Shown here: positions 17,996 through 27,276 of the stretch, one piece after another
Numbering within the stretch: position 1 is the first letter of the stretch
Layout of the letters: each line of letters starts with the position of its first letter
Source of the DNA: Stenomitos frigidus_A
GTDB taxonomy: Bacteria > Cyanobacteriota > Cyanobacteriia > Leptolyngbyales > Leptolyngbyaceae
Direction of reading: 5' to 3'
Length of the DNA stretch: 64,000 nucleotides
Assembly: GCF_963877135.1 (NCBI RefSeq)
Contig: NZ_CAWNSW010000015.1
Coordinates: forward strand, 10,847 to 74,846
The notes under the pieces: generated by a model
Told to the model about the DNA's origin: nothing
Seen by the model: the letters and a program-made list of their open reading frames with translations, nothing else
Databases searched by the model: none
Position numbers and translations under genes: made by a program

Positions 17996-19555
17996 ATGAC
18001 GACTCACTACGACCTCATCATCATCGGCACTGGAGCAGGCGGCGGCACCCTTGCCTATCGTCTCGCGCCTACTGGCAAAAAGATTCTCATCCTGGAGCGC
18101 GGTTCGTTCTTGCCTAGAGAAAAAGCCAACTGGGACACTGTGCAAGTGGTACAGCAAGAGCGTTACCACACGTCAGAAGTTTGGTATGACCACAAAGGAC
18201 AGGCAATCCATCCCGGTGTCGGTTACTTTGTCGGCGGTAACACTAAAGTCTATGGCGGTGCCCTCTTTCGCTGGCGAGAACAGGATTTTGATCGGGTCAT
18301 TCATAAAGGTGGCATCTCTCCCGCATGGCCACTCAAGTACCGCGACTTCGAGCCATATTACACGCAAGCAGAACAGCTTTACGAGGTGCATGGTCAGCAT
18401 GGTATTGATCCGACCGAGCCTCCTGCAAGCGAGGCATACCCCTATCCCGCTATCAGCCACGAACCCCGCATTCAAGAAATACACGATACCTTGCAGAATC
18501 AAGGCTATCATCCATTTTACCTACCGTTGGCGGTTAAGCTAAACGAAGTCAATCGTCGCTTGAGCGCCTGTATTCGCTGCAATACCTGTGATGGTTTCCC
18601 CTGTTTGGTCGATGCAAAAGCTGATGCGGATGTCACCTGTGTGCGCCCTGCCGAGCAATACACCAATGTGACGCTGTTGACAGAAGCAAAGGTCAAACAG
18701 CTACATACCAATCCTTCTGGGCGAGAAGTTACAGCCGTAGAAGTCGAACTAAACGGTGAAACTCATTTGTTTTGGAGTGACATTGTTGTGGTTGCTTGTG
18801 GTGCGATTAACTCTGCGGCGCTGCTGTTAAAATCAGCCAATGACAACCATCCAAACGGGCTGGCAAACAGTTCTGATCAAGTTGGACGCAACTTAATGAA
18901 GCATCAGAATGGTGCCATTATTGGAGTCACTACAAAAGCGAATTTGACAACCTTTCAGAAAACGATGGCGGTGAATGATTTTTACTGGGGGGATGAGGAA
19001 TTCGACTATCCGATGGGTCATGTGCAATTGCTGGGTAAAATCAATGCCGATATGATTGCTCAGGAATCTCCTTCGTTTTTGGGGCTGTCGTTTCGGGAAC
19101 AGCATGCGTTTGAGACGATCGCGTCTCACTCCGTCGATTGGTGGCTGACAGCGGAAGACTTGCCTTACCCGAATAATCGCGTCACCTTGCGGGGAGAGTC
19201 CATTCAATTACATTACACCGAGAACAATACCGAAGCCTACGATCGCTTACTGAATCGATGGATTGGCGTTCTCAAAGGCATTGGCTGCGGTGAGCAAATC
19301 ATTCCTGCCTCCTTCTACTTCCGCAAAAAGCTACCCTTGCAAGGTGTGGCGCATCAGTGTGGCACCTGTCGCTTTGGTGACGATCCAGCGACGTCTGTCC
19401 TTGATCTCAACTGCCGCACCCATGATGTAGACAATCTCTACGTGGTGGATGGCAGTTTCTTCCGCTCCAGTGCGGCTGTTAATCCCACGCTGACGATTAT
19501 TGCGAATGCGTTGCGGGTGGGTGATCATTTGGTTGAACGCATGGGTGCGACATAG
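17996..19555 (+). CDS. GMC-family FAD oxidoreductase with four-Cys motif (copy 2)
   Basis: A 519-residue paralogue of the GMC enzyme at 14326, sharing the FAD motif GTGAGGG, GGNTKVYGGALFRWRE, the Cys array CIRCNTCDGFPC (C-x2-C-x2-C-x4-C), the His motif GVAHQCGTCRFG and AAVNPTLTIIANALRVGDH. An ATG at 17996 (MTTHYDLIIIGTGAGGG) is the natural start; an upstream in-frame extension to 17921 runs through the VOC 3' end and a pyrimidine-rich spacer and is rejected. Tandem retention of two diverged copies suggests different substrates or a heteromeric complex. Confidence 0.88.
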   Translation: MTTHYDLIIIGTGAGGGTLAYRLAPTGKKILILERGSFLPREKANWDTVQVVQQERYHTSEVWYDHKGQAIHPGVGYFVGGNTKVYGGALFRWREQDFDRVIHKGGISPAWPLKYRDFEPYYTQAEQLYEVHGQHGIDPTEPPASEAYPYPAISHEPRIQEIHDTLQNQGYHPFYLPLAVKLNEVNRRLSACIRCNTCDGFPCLVDAKADADVTCVRPAEQYTNVTLLTEAKVKQLHTNPSGREVTAVEVELNGETHLFWSDIVVVACGAINSAALLLKSANDNHPNGLANSSDQVGRNLMKHQNGAIIGVTTKANLTTFQKTMAVNDFYWGDEEFDYPMGHVQLLGKINADMIAQESPSFLGLSFREQHAFETIASHSVDWWLTAEDLPYPNNRVTLRGESIQLHYTENNTEAYDRLLNRWIGVLKGIGCGEQIIPASFYFRKKLPLQGVAHQCGTCRFGDDPATSVLDLNCRTHDVDNLYVVDGSFFRSSAAVNPTLTIIANALRVGDHLVERMGAT

Positions 19556-19696
19556 GATGTTCAATCATCTTTGGATGTCCCTCTTTGAATCGGCTGTTCC
19601 TTGAATCTGGCTGATGGAATCCAAGCAAATGTTTTTGATGATGGCACGATCGCGTGAGCTAGCAAAACTAATTTTTTGTATAAGGTGACATTCACG

Positions 19697-22411
19697 ATGG
19701 CAACTCCAACTCAAGAAGAACTGCGGTTAGAAGAAGCAATCGCCCACAAAGCCCACTGGCGGCGATGGGGACCCTATTTGAGCGATCGCCAGTGGGGTAC
19801 CGTACGCGAAGATTACAGTCAGTATGGCACTGCCTGGGACTACTTCCCCCATGACCAGGCACGTTCGCGTGCCTACCGCTGGGGTGAAGATGGGTTATTG
19901 GGGATTTCCGATAACCATCAACGGCTGTGCTTTGCGATCGCCCTGTGGAATGAGGAAGATCCCATCTTGAAAGAGCGCTTATTTGGGCTAACAGGCAGCG
20001 AGGGGAATCATGGTGAAGATGTCAAAGAATACTACTTCTACCTGGACAATACCCCCACGCATTCTTATATGAAAGCGCTGTATAAGTATCCGCATCAAGC
20101 CTTTCCCTATACTCAATTGGTAGAAGAGAATCGTCACCGCGATCGCCATCAACCAGAATATGAGTTGCTGGATACGGGAGTCTTTAATGAGAATCGCTAC
20201 TTTGATGTGTTTGTGGAATATGCCAAGCGATCGGCGGAAGATGTGCTGATCCAAATTACTGTCATCAATCGCGGCACGGAAGCAAAAACGCTACATTTGT
20301 TGCCGACCCTCTGGTTTCGTAATACCTGGTCATGGAATGGAGATGCAGAGAAGCCAACCCTACAAGCACTGCAATCGGGTCATGATGGACGCGTTATCGG
20401 TGCCTTCCATCCGACATTAGGAAACCGGTGGCTTTATGCTCCAGGCAAGGCAGACATTCTTTTTACAGAAAACGAGACCAATCATGAGCGCGCCTTTGGC
20501 ACTCCGAATGCTTCCCCCTATGTGAAAGATGGCATTAATGATTATGTTGTCAACGGCTGCAAAGAAACGGTGAATCCTGCCCAGACAGGCACAAAAGCGG
20601 CTATTCACTATGTCTTCATGCTTTTACCTGGAGAAACCAAAACGATTCAATTACGACTCAGTGATGTCCCAAATTTAACCGACCCGTTGGGGCATGAATT
20701 TAACGCAGCGTTTGCAGCGCGAAAACAGGAAGCCGATGCCTTTTACCAGCGCATTACGCCGTTTCCACTTAGTGACGATCAGCGCCATGTCCAGCGGCAA
20801 GCCTTTGCTGGCATGTTGTGGTGCAAGCAGTATTATCACTACGTGATTGAAGACTGGTTGAAAGGTGATGCTGCTGCACCGAAGCCGCCGATAGAACGCA
20901 AGCGCGGTCGAAATCGTGAGTGGTTCCATCTCTATACCGATGATATTCTCTCCATGTGTGATAAGTGGGAATATCCCTGGTTTGCTGCCTGGGATCTCGC
21001 CTTTCATTGCGTGACCCTGGCGATGATTGATCCTGACTTTGCCAAATACCAGTTAGATGTGCTGACGCGGGAATGGTATATGCACCCCAACGGGCAAATA
21101 CCAGCTTACGAATGGGCGTTTGGCGATGTGAATCCGCCGGTTCATGCCTGGGCCACCTGGCGGGTTTATCAAATTGAGCAAAAGATGTATGGGAGAGCCG
21201 ATCGCCAGTTTCTAGAGCGCGTTTTTCAAAAACTCATGCTCAATTTTACCTGGTGGGTCAATCGCAAAGATACTGAAGGCAATAATGTCTTCCAGGGTGG
21301 CTTTCTGGGCTTAGACAATATTGGTGTCTTCGATCGCAGCGCCACACTTCCCACCGGGGGACATATCGATCAATCCGATGGCACCAGTTGGATGGGGATG
21401 TATTGCCTCAATATGTTGACCATCGCTTTGGAGCTAGCCAAAACCAATCCCGTCTACGAAGACATTGCGACCAAGTTTTTTGAGCACTATCTCTATATTG
21501 CCGATGCCATGAATCACATCGGCGATATGGAAGCCTCGCTCTGGAACGAAGCCGATGGATTCTACTATGATGTACTGCATTTACCGGACGATCGCCAGAT
21601 TGAAATGAAAGTGCGATCGATGGTTGGTCTCATTCCCCTCTTTGCGGTTGAAACGCTGGCACCAGAAACCTTGCAACAACTGCCAAATTTCAAAAAACGT
21701 CTGGAGTGGTTCATCCAAAATCGTCCTGATTTACGGCGAAATGTCGCTTGTATGGAAACAAGAGGCATGGGTGCAACCCGCTTGCTGGCGATCGCTTCGC
21801 AGGAAAAGCTCAGACGCATTCTACAAAAAATGCTGGATGAGTCAGAATTCTTTGGTGACTATGGCATCCGAGCCGTCTCTCGTTATCATGCTGACCATCC
21901 TTACATTTTTTATGCCAACGGCATGGAGTGCCGGGTGGACTATGAACCCGCTGAATCCAGCAGTGGACTGTTTGGTGGTAATTCTAACTGGCGTGGTCCG
22001 GTCTGGTTTCCAGTCAATTATTTACTCATTGAATCACTGCAAAAGTTTCATCACTATCTGGGTGATACCTTTAAAGTTGAATGCCCCACTGGCTCCGGTC
22101 AAATGCTTACACTCAAAGAGGTAGCATCAGCCTTATCACAACGATTGACTCAGATCTTTCTGAAAAACGCAGCGGGCTATCGTCCAGTGTATGGCGGCAG
22201 TGAAACGTTTCAGACCGATCCGCACTGGCGTGATTTTATCCTGTTCTATGAATACTTCCACGGCGATAACGGAGCAGGCATTGGTGCCAGCCATCAAACG
22301 GGTTGGACTGGCTTAGTCGCTCAACTCCTTCAGCAGCTTGGTGAAGATGACAAGCAAGATCAGCCGCTAAACCCCACTCAGGCAACGATCGAAACAACCA
22401 CGTTTCGATAA
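19697..22411 (+). CDS. MGH1/GH63-like glucosidase
   Basis: About 904 residues, an (alpha/alpha)6-barrel glycoside hydrolase of the MGH1-like group related to GH63 (mannosyl-oligosaccharide glucosidase and GH63-type glucosidases). An N-terminal beta domain (about 30-330; YFYLDNTPTHSYMKALYKYP) precedes the catalytic barrel, with FAAWDLAFHCVTLAMIDPDFAKYQ, GLDNIGVFDRS and the C-terminal SNWRGPVWFPVNYLLIESL and GASHQTGWTGL. Acid residues in WDLAFH and HRC-like regions are candidate catalytic groups. No signal peptide. The ATG at 19697 with aaggtgac upstream is preferred over an upstream TTG. It may release glucose from glucosylglycerate, trehalose-like or other glucosides, feeding the neighbouring sugar oxidoreductases. 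Confidence 0.8.
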   Translation: MATPTQEELRLEEAIAHKAHWRRWGPYLSDRQWGTVREDYSQYGTAWDYFPHDQARSRAYRWGEDGLLGISDNHQRLCFAIALWNEEDPILKERLFGLTGSEGNHGEDVKEYYFYLDNTPTHSYMKALYKYPHQAFPYTQLVEENRHRDRHQPEYELLDTGVFNENRYFDVFVEYAKRSAEDVLIQITVINRGTEAKTLHLLPTLWFRNTWSWNGDAEKPTLQALQSGHDGRVIGAFHPTLGNRWLYAPGKADILFTENETNHERAFGTPNASPYVKDGINDYVVNGCKETVNPAQTGTKAAIHYVFMLLPGETKTIQLRLSDVPNLTDPLGHEFNAAFAARKQEADAFYQRITPFPLSDDQRHVQRQAFAGMLWCKQYYHYVIEDWLKGDAAAPKPPIERKRGRNREWFHLYTDDILSMCDKWEYPWFAAWDLAFHCVTLAMIDPDFAKYQLDVLTREWYMHPNGQIPAYEWAFGDVNPPVHAWATWRVYQIEQKMYGRADRQFLERVFQKLMLNFTWWVNRKDTEGNNVFQGGFLGLDNIGVFDRSATLPTGGHIDQSDGTSWMGMYCLNMLTIALELAKTNPVYEDIATKFFEHYLYIADAMNHIGDMEASLWNEADGFYYDVLHLPDDRQIEMKVRSMVGLIPLFAVETLAPETLQQLPNFKKRLEWFIQNRPDLRRNVACMETRGMGATRLLAIASQEKLRRILQKMLDESEFFGDYGIRAVSRYHADHPYIFYANGMECRVDYEPAESSSGLFGGNSNWRGPVWFPVNYLLIESLQKFHHYLGDTFKVECPTGSGQMLTLKEVASALSQRLTQIFLKNAAGYRPVYGGSETFQTDPHWRDFILFYEYFHGDNGAGIGASHQTGWTGLVAQLLQQLGEDDKQDQPLNPTQATIETTTFR

Positions 22412-22414
22412 GCT

Positions 22415-22439
22415 GTTGCTGCTTATAAAAAGAAGCAAC
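22415..22439 (+). terminator. Hairpin after the redox cluster
   Basis: gttgctgctt and aagaagcaac pair (9 of 10) around a short AT loop, three bases after the glucosidase stop codon. There is no T run, so it is a weak intrinsic terminator candidate. Confidence 0.4.
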
Positions 22440-22501
22440 ATACGCTAGGAGCAGGTTTAGCTCACTACTGCGTCAACAAGTTGTATCAACACATGGTCGG
22501 T

Positions 22502-22663
22502 AGTGCGCATAGTACAGTTTGGGGCTATGACTTCATGGGCGATTCCAATATCATTGAGGTTTAGATTCGTTACCTGTACCTGTATCTGAAGTTAGAAGAG
22601 AAGGGTGAGAAACGATTCATTCATACGGTACATGGTGTAGGCTACGCCTTGCGGGAGGTATAA
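22502..22663 (+). pseudogene. C-terminal remnant of an OmpR/PhoB-type response regulator
   Basis: Reading frame 1 from about 22517 gives VWGYDFMGDSNIIEV, a stop (tag at 22562), then IRYLYLYLKLEEKGEKRF and HTVHGVGYALREV, ending at taa 22661-22663. This is the winged-helix C terminus of an OmpR/PhoB response regulator (typical VWGYDF...NIIEVYIRYLRxKLE...IxTVRGVGYxLR), with the conserved Tyr after EV changed to a stop codon. No receiver domain is present. A clear pseudogene fragment. Confidence 0.85.
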
Positions 22664-22665
22664 AG

Positions 22666-22995
22666 ATGACAACAAAGCTGCGAGTCAGTGACCAACTCCC
22701 CGATTTTGTATGGCCTAATCACCAGAATGAACAAACAGCGCTTTCTCAGTTGACACAGCCTACTCTGATGGATCAAAGACTAGGTTTTCTGGATGGTTAT
22801 CCACTCATTTTGGTGTTTTACCGAGGCTTTTTTTGCACCCGTGATCGTCAGCAATTCCAAATTCAAATTTTGACAATGGCATGGATTAGGCTAGAGGATG
22901 AATCAGCACCAATGTCAGGGCAGCTGCATAGAGCCGTTGACCATCAGTTTTGGAGTTTTGTTGGTCTATCTGGTTCAAACCATTCCTGGAATTGA
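22666..22995 (+). pseudogene. Truncated peroxiredoxin-like (AhpC/TSA) gene
   Basis: Residues 1-65 (MTTKLRVSDQLPDFVWPNHQ ... LILVFYRGFFCTRDRQQFQ) match the N terminus of a thioredoxin-fold AhpC/TSA-like protein, where FYRGxxC is the peroxidatic Cys strand. After about 22860 the frame continues into unrelated sequence (residues after QFQIQ have no redoxin character). The redoxin core is thus lost. It starts three bases after the OmpR remnant, so the pair may have been an operon. Confidence 0.75.
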
Positions 22996-23115
22996 AGACC
23001 CTCGCCAAGGCCTGCGTTTCTGGCAATTCACTCAGCGGCAACCGATCCAAGTAGGTTTGCTCTGCTGCTGAGAGGCGATCTGAAAGCTGTTGAAACAGAC
23101 GGCTATTGCTCGTTG
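22886..23115 (-). pseudogene. Possible minus-strand gene remnant
   Basis: The minus strand reads RLFQQLSDRLSAAEQTYLDRLPLSELPETQALARVFN and onward, a protein-like, amphipathic stretch with normal composition, ending near 22886. No family recognised and no supported start: upstream the same frame is a shadow of the plus-strand fragment at 23117. Weak. Confidence 0.25.
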
Positions 23116-23116
23116 A

Positions 23117-23476
23117 GCGATCGCGTCTTCTGGATATGCCCAATGGTGCGGCCATTGCCATGAAATCCGACTGCGATCGCAGGTATGGGCCCGGGCAGCG
23201 GAAAACTATTACTGGAAATTGGGAGACCAACCCCAACGCTCCGGCAGCTTCCCCACCGAAGTCAGTAACAATATCGTCCCCTTCAATGCATCGCGGTCTG
23301 AGGATGCCCAGCAGCGGATTCAAGCCGTCGTGCAACAACTGGAAACCTTGAGCACTTTCCCCACTACCATTACCGCCCGGGTGGAAGCGATCATCGCCCA
23401 GGGCATTAGTTCCAAAACCCTCTACCGCCACCTGGACTTTGGCACCACAAGCTTGATAATTTCCGGTCTTATTTGA
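23117..23476 (+). pseudogene. Remnant ORF with helix-turn-helix-like end, mobile-element flavour
   Basis: A plus-strand frame begins after a stop at 23114-23116 and reads GYAQWCGHCHEIRLRSQ, WARAAENYYWKLGDQPQRSG and NNIVPFNASRSEDAQQRIQ, then ITARVEAIIAQGISSKTLYRHLD. The last part looks like a helix-turn-helix recognition helix. I recall similar protein stretches in cyanobacterial hypothetical proteins of mobile regions but cannot name the family. It has no start codon with a leader and loses protein character after 23450. Probably a decayed fragment. Confidence 0.5.
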
Positions 23477-23561
23477 TCCACGATCCTAAGGTGTTTCCCT
23501 CTCGAGCGGCGTTTGAGCAGAGCCAGTTAGCTTTGCAATGAGTGCCTCAGCTTGATTCAAC

Positions 23562-24704
23562 CTACCCAACAAAATCCCAGCCAGCAAAATGAAACGCATC
23601 CTGGAACAGGAGGATCGCAAAATAGCAGAGAAGGGCATAGCCCCAGCGGGGGTAACGGGTTAGCCAAAGACCTAGCCCCACCGATACAGAAACAATGCCG
23701 TACAAATAGCGAGCGGTAGAAGCCGTGGAAAGGCCCGATGTGACTCCAGCCGACAGGAGTAACACCAACGAAACAACACCATAAGCCGTAACAACTGGAG
23801 GCATTTGAGTGCGAAAACGCCACAGCAGAAACACGCTTATGGACAAGGCAAGAACAGCAAAGAGGCTCGTTTTGTCTAGCGTCAACGCATTCTTAACAAT
23901 CTCCAACAGCGATTCATGCTCCCATCCTTGCTGGGTGTGGATGAATGCCAGTGGATCGCCAAACCGCACACCAGAGTATAAGCAAAAGAGAAGCAATCCA
24001 CCACTAGCTGCTAGCCCCGTCACATAGGCGATCGGTGGTCGAGCTTCTTTCCAGGCCAAAAAGAGAAACGCCGGAATCAAGCTCATCCCAAACACTCTGG
24101 AGGCAGAAGCCAAAGCGCCCCAAAAAGCAGCCCAACCATAGTGGTGTTGATCATAGGCGCGTAACGCGGCTGTCGAGACCAAAAGAAAAAGCCCTTCTGT
24201 GTAGGCAACTGTACCAAACAGTGAAGAGGGATATAAGACAAACACGGCAGCGACCCATTTCGCAGTCTGAATACTATGAGACTCCGCCACCCAAAAATAC
24301 AACAGTATGACAGTTCCCAGCAGCGCCAGGTTATTCACAAGGGGCGCTGCAACCTCAAACTGCAACCCTAAAGACATCACTCCACGCAGAACCACGGGGA
24401 ATAAGGGAAAGAAAGCGATCGAATGTTGTTGTCCATCGTTGACATATTCATAGCCTTCGATCGCGATACTGCGATACCACTTACCATCCCAATGCGAGAA
24501 AAGTTCCCAACCGCGTTGGGGTATATAGCCAGGTACAAAATCATGCGGACTGCTGCCCAAGGCCCATTCAGTATGTACAGGCGATGTAAACACCAGCGGT
24601 GCCAGTAACTGCATCGCAGCAATAATAAGGAGTCGGCTGAGCAACCAGATGGCAAGGACGAAAAGGATACCGTTTGTTTGAGAGGATGACTGAAAAGCCT
24701 TCAT
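23562..24704 (-). CDS. PIG-V-like mannosyltransferase family membrane protein
   Basis: A 380-residue integral membrane protein with about nine hydrophobic segments. The loop after the first segment has HWDGKWYRSIAIEGYEY, the signature region of the PIG-V/GT76-like superfamily, and FPLFPVVLRG follows. Such proteins transfer mannose from a polyprenyl-phosphate sugar. Last gene of a four-gene minus-strand cluster (GT2, deacetylase, GT39, this gene) which suggests glycolipid or exopolysaccharide assembly at the membrane. Confidence 0.75.
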   Translation of the reverse strand: MKAFQSSSQTNGILFVLAIWLLSRLLIIAAMQLLAPLVFTSPVHTEWALGSSPHDFVPGYIPQRGWELFSHWDGKWYRSIAIEGYEYVNDGQQHSIAFFPLFPVVLRGVMSLGLQFEVAAPLVNNLALLGTVILLYFWVAESHSIQTAKWVAAVFVLYPSSLFGTVAYTEGLFLLVSTAALRAYDQHHYGWAAFWGALASASRVFGMSLIPAFLFLAWKEARPPIAYVTGLAASGGLLLFCLYSGVRFGDPLAFIHTQQGWEHESLLEIVKNALTLDKTSLFAVLALSISVFLLWRFRTQMPPVVTAYGVVSLVLLLSAGVTSGLSTASTARYLYGIVSVSVGLGLWLTRYPRWGYALLCYFAILLFQDAFHFAGWDFVG

Positions 24705-24752
24705 GGTTCCATGTCTAGCTGGTTTACCTGACTGAATCGATGTTCAAAGACA

Positions 24753-26378
24753 TCACGGCTCTGGCAACGATCGTTGCGCTTCCCAGACGCTATTCCAGGA
24801 ATCTTCAAAGACAGAGACCGTGCGCTGATGATAGGTAGCCTCAAACTGTTGCCTAAAGACTGGCGGCAGATTGAATAAAAAGATTGACTCAACGTCCGCC
24901 GGCAAATTGTTGACCGGAAACGAATTCCCCACAGGCGGCAGCAACAAAAATTGAGTTGTTGGTTTGACAAGATAACTCAAGGAAATCATGCTGGCAGGAT
25001 TATAGCTGTAGGCATCAGTGATAATCAGTGGGCGATCGCTCTCATTAATCAGTGCAGCAACTTGAGGATAGTTGGAATTGAGGACCTTATTCCACCAGGT
25101 GTTCGACTGCGTATACACACTACAGGAAAGCACACCCAGAAACATGAGGAGGGCAAATGTCAGCGTGGCAAACCGCATTCGCCAGTACTGCCGCTGAGTG
25201 CCGTCGATCGCTAGAAGGTAGACAACCGCTAACTGCAAACCCATGAAGCAAGGGAACAAATAGCGTGTCACCATGAAGCGTTGGCCCCCAGATAAAAGAT
25301 CCGGTACTCCCAACGCTAAGGCTGTACCACCTATAAAGGTTAGCAAAAACCACCAAATGCGTGTTGGAGCCGTACGGCAAAGACGATACACCGCATAACC
25401 CTGGAGACTCAGAATCGGCAACGCTAGCACATAGGCAATGGGATCGCTCCAATCAAAATTGAAATCGACAAAACTTCGGCTGAAATTAAAAACAGTTGAC
25501 TGCAGGTTAATCATCAGAGGCAACGACACTGATGTCCAGGAGGTCGTCACTGCCAACGCATTTCCTGCCGTAACCATAACGTACACCCAGGGACTGAACA
25601 GCAGCAGCACAATAAAAAGCGTAGCCAGGTAGAAAACGGTGCGTTTTCCCACACGCAGTGGCAGCCTGAAGCACTGGTTTCCATCATCCAGCACGATCGT
25701 ATAGAACCAGTGCCCGACCACAATCCATACAGTGAATAAAGCCGTATAGAAGGCGATCGCCAGCGACACGCCATACCAAACCCAATTGCGCCAGGTCGCA
25801 ACACGCATAGCACGTAGCAGAAGTGCACTGTTCACTAAGATCAACACGCTCCAAACGCCGTACTCGCGCGCTTCCTGTGCATAGGCCAATTGAAGCGGTG
25901 ACACAGCAAAGAGCGCGATCGCAAGCCACCCTGCTAAGGCAGATTCAAACAGCTCCAGACACAACCAGTACACAGCTGGAAACAGTAATAGACCGAGTAG
26001 AGCGGAAAGGCTGCGGATTGCTGCCGGAGATGTGCCCCATACCATCGCCCAAAACCGTAAGAGGAGATAGTACAAGGGTGGATGCTGAACATCTTCCGCT
26101 CCTTTACGGATCATCATGTCTTGCAGCGTCAGCGTCGGCACAAATTGTTGATAGGCCAGTAAATCAGCCGGTCTGACCAGTCGGTTCTGGAACAGTTCAT
26201 CACTAAAATATTTACCAGGACGAGCCGTAATCACCATCGATGTGTAGGCTTCGTCATGCCAATACACCTTGCGATCCAAATGAATGAAGCGAAAACAAAT
26301 CGCCAGCACTAACAGAGCGAGACTCAGCAGACGAACGGCTCTGATTAGCCGAGGGTTGGAAGAGTTGGGAGGCGACAT
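24753..26378 (-). CDS. GT39-family (PMT-like) glycosyltransferase
   Basis: About 541 residues and 11-13 membrane segments. The first loop carries the metal and donor site of the family: DRKVYWHDEAYTSMVI, with the Asp-Glu pair of GT-C enzymes. A second loop near 115-130 (GAEDVQHPPLYYLLLRFW) is also typical, then AYAQEAREYG. The ATG at 26378, with ggaagg about ten bases upstream, is preferred over an in-frame ATG at 26459 that gives a poorly conserved leader. Uses a polyprenyl-phosphate sugar; acceptor unknown. Confidence 0.85.
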   Translation of the reverse strand: MSPPNSSNPRLIRAVRLLSLALLVLAICFRFIHLDRKVYWHDEAYTSMVITARPGKYFSDELFQNRLVRPADLLAYQQFVPTLTLQDMMIRKGAEDVQHPPLYYLLLRFWAMVWGTSPAAIRSLSALLGLLLFPAVYWLCLELFESALAGWLAIALFAVSPLQLAYAQEAREYGVWSVLILVNSALLLRAMRVATWRNWVWYGVSLAIAFYTALFTVWIVVGHWFYTIVLDDGNQCFRLPLRVGKRTVFYLATLFIVLLLFSPWVYVMVTAGNALAVTTSWTSVSLPLMINLQSTVFNFSRSFVDFNFDWSDPIAYVLALPILSLQGYAVYRLCRTAPTRIWWFLLTFIGGTALALGVPDLLSGGQRFMVTRYLFPCFMGLQLAVVYLLAIDGTQRQYWRMRFATLTFALLMFLGVLSCSVYTQSNTWWNKVLNSNYPQVAALINESDRPLIITDAYSYNPASMISLSYLVKPTTQFLLLPPVGNSFPVNNLPADVESIFLFNLPPVFRQQFEATYHQRTVSVFEDSWNSVWEAQRSLPEP

Positions 26379-26493
26379 CGATAGACTACCTTCCGGAGCA
26401 ACAGCGCCTGCTAGTGACCCCACGATCGGGTCAGTATCAGCCGTCACTAAGGATAGCACTCAGTGTCTATGCAATCAGTATCAGGGCATGGGT

Positions 26494-27276
26494 TCACAAC
26501 TGTCCCATGGCGTGCACCAGTTTAAACTCAGAAAACGTAATAAACTCAGCTTGCGGCAGCAACCACGTCAAATAACGTTCTAAGCGTAACAGCATCACAT
26601 TGCCGGAATGACGTTTGACGTAACCTGGCAGCTTAAAGGACGTGATATCTATAAATTCCCAGGGGTGGAAATAGAGGTTGAGATAGCGATCGCACTGTAA
26701 GGTCAACTGGCTAGCAACTTTGTACACCAGCAGCGGCAGATTTTTGAAGCTCAGCCAGAACAACGGAAAGCGGATGAGAGGCGTGACAGAAACTGGAATT
26801 TGCAGTAGTTGCTGTGAGTAAAAAGCCGTGCGCTTTTGCCAGAAATTGTTGTAACGCCCCGGCAAATAAGTTGGATTCATCGACGAGTTGTAAACATAGC
26901 CTGCTGCTGCGATCGCGCGATCACTCACCGCTTGCAGCCGCGCCATGCGAAAGCCAGTCACAGCAGTATGAGTAATGCCTTCGAGGACGTCTTTTGAGAG
27001 GCGTAAATCTGACACTGCAAAGGAGTCATGATAGAAGCCGTGCGAGGCAACTTCATGCGTCTGGGCAAGCGATCGCACCACATGCGGATGCTGCTTCGCG
27101 AAATTCGCAGTCACAAAAAAAGTAGACCGAATCTGCAGTTGTTCCAACAGCGGCAAGAGCGCTTCTAAGCCCTTGAGCGAAACCGCAAACTTAACGGCTG
27201 GTTCAAGTAGTTGTCCGTATTCTTCTGGAATATCAAACTCTTCTAAATCAAAGCTCAGCAGAACAACCTTAGTCAT
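26494..27276 (-). CDS. Polysaccharide deacetylase family protein
   Basis: A 260-residue NodB-fold protein. SFDLEEFD near residue 8 gives the first catalytic Asp motif, STFFVTANFAKQHP the second strand, and EVASHGFYHDSF the His-x3-His metal site. FHPWEFID near 205 is the DUF3473-like C-terminal motif seen in exopolysaccharide deacetylases. Its start overlaps the stop of the GT2 gene by eight bases (27269-27276), so the two are translationally coupled. It would remove acetyl groups from a nascent glycan or lipid-linked sugar. Confidence 0.85.
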   Translation of the reverse strand: MTKVVLLSFDLEEFDIPEEYGQLLEPAVKFAVSLKGLEALLPLLEQLQIRSTFFVTANFAKQHPHVVRSLAQTHEVASHGFYHDSFAVSDLRLSKDVLEGITHTAVTGFRMARLQAVSDRAIAAAGYVYNSSMNPTYLPGRYNNFWQKRTAFYSQQLLQIPVSVTPLIRFPLFWLSFKNLPLLVYKVASQLTLQCDRYLNLYFHPWEFIDITSFKLPGYVKRHSGNVMLLRLERYLTWLLPQAEFITFSEFKLVHAMGQL

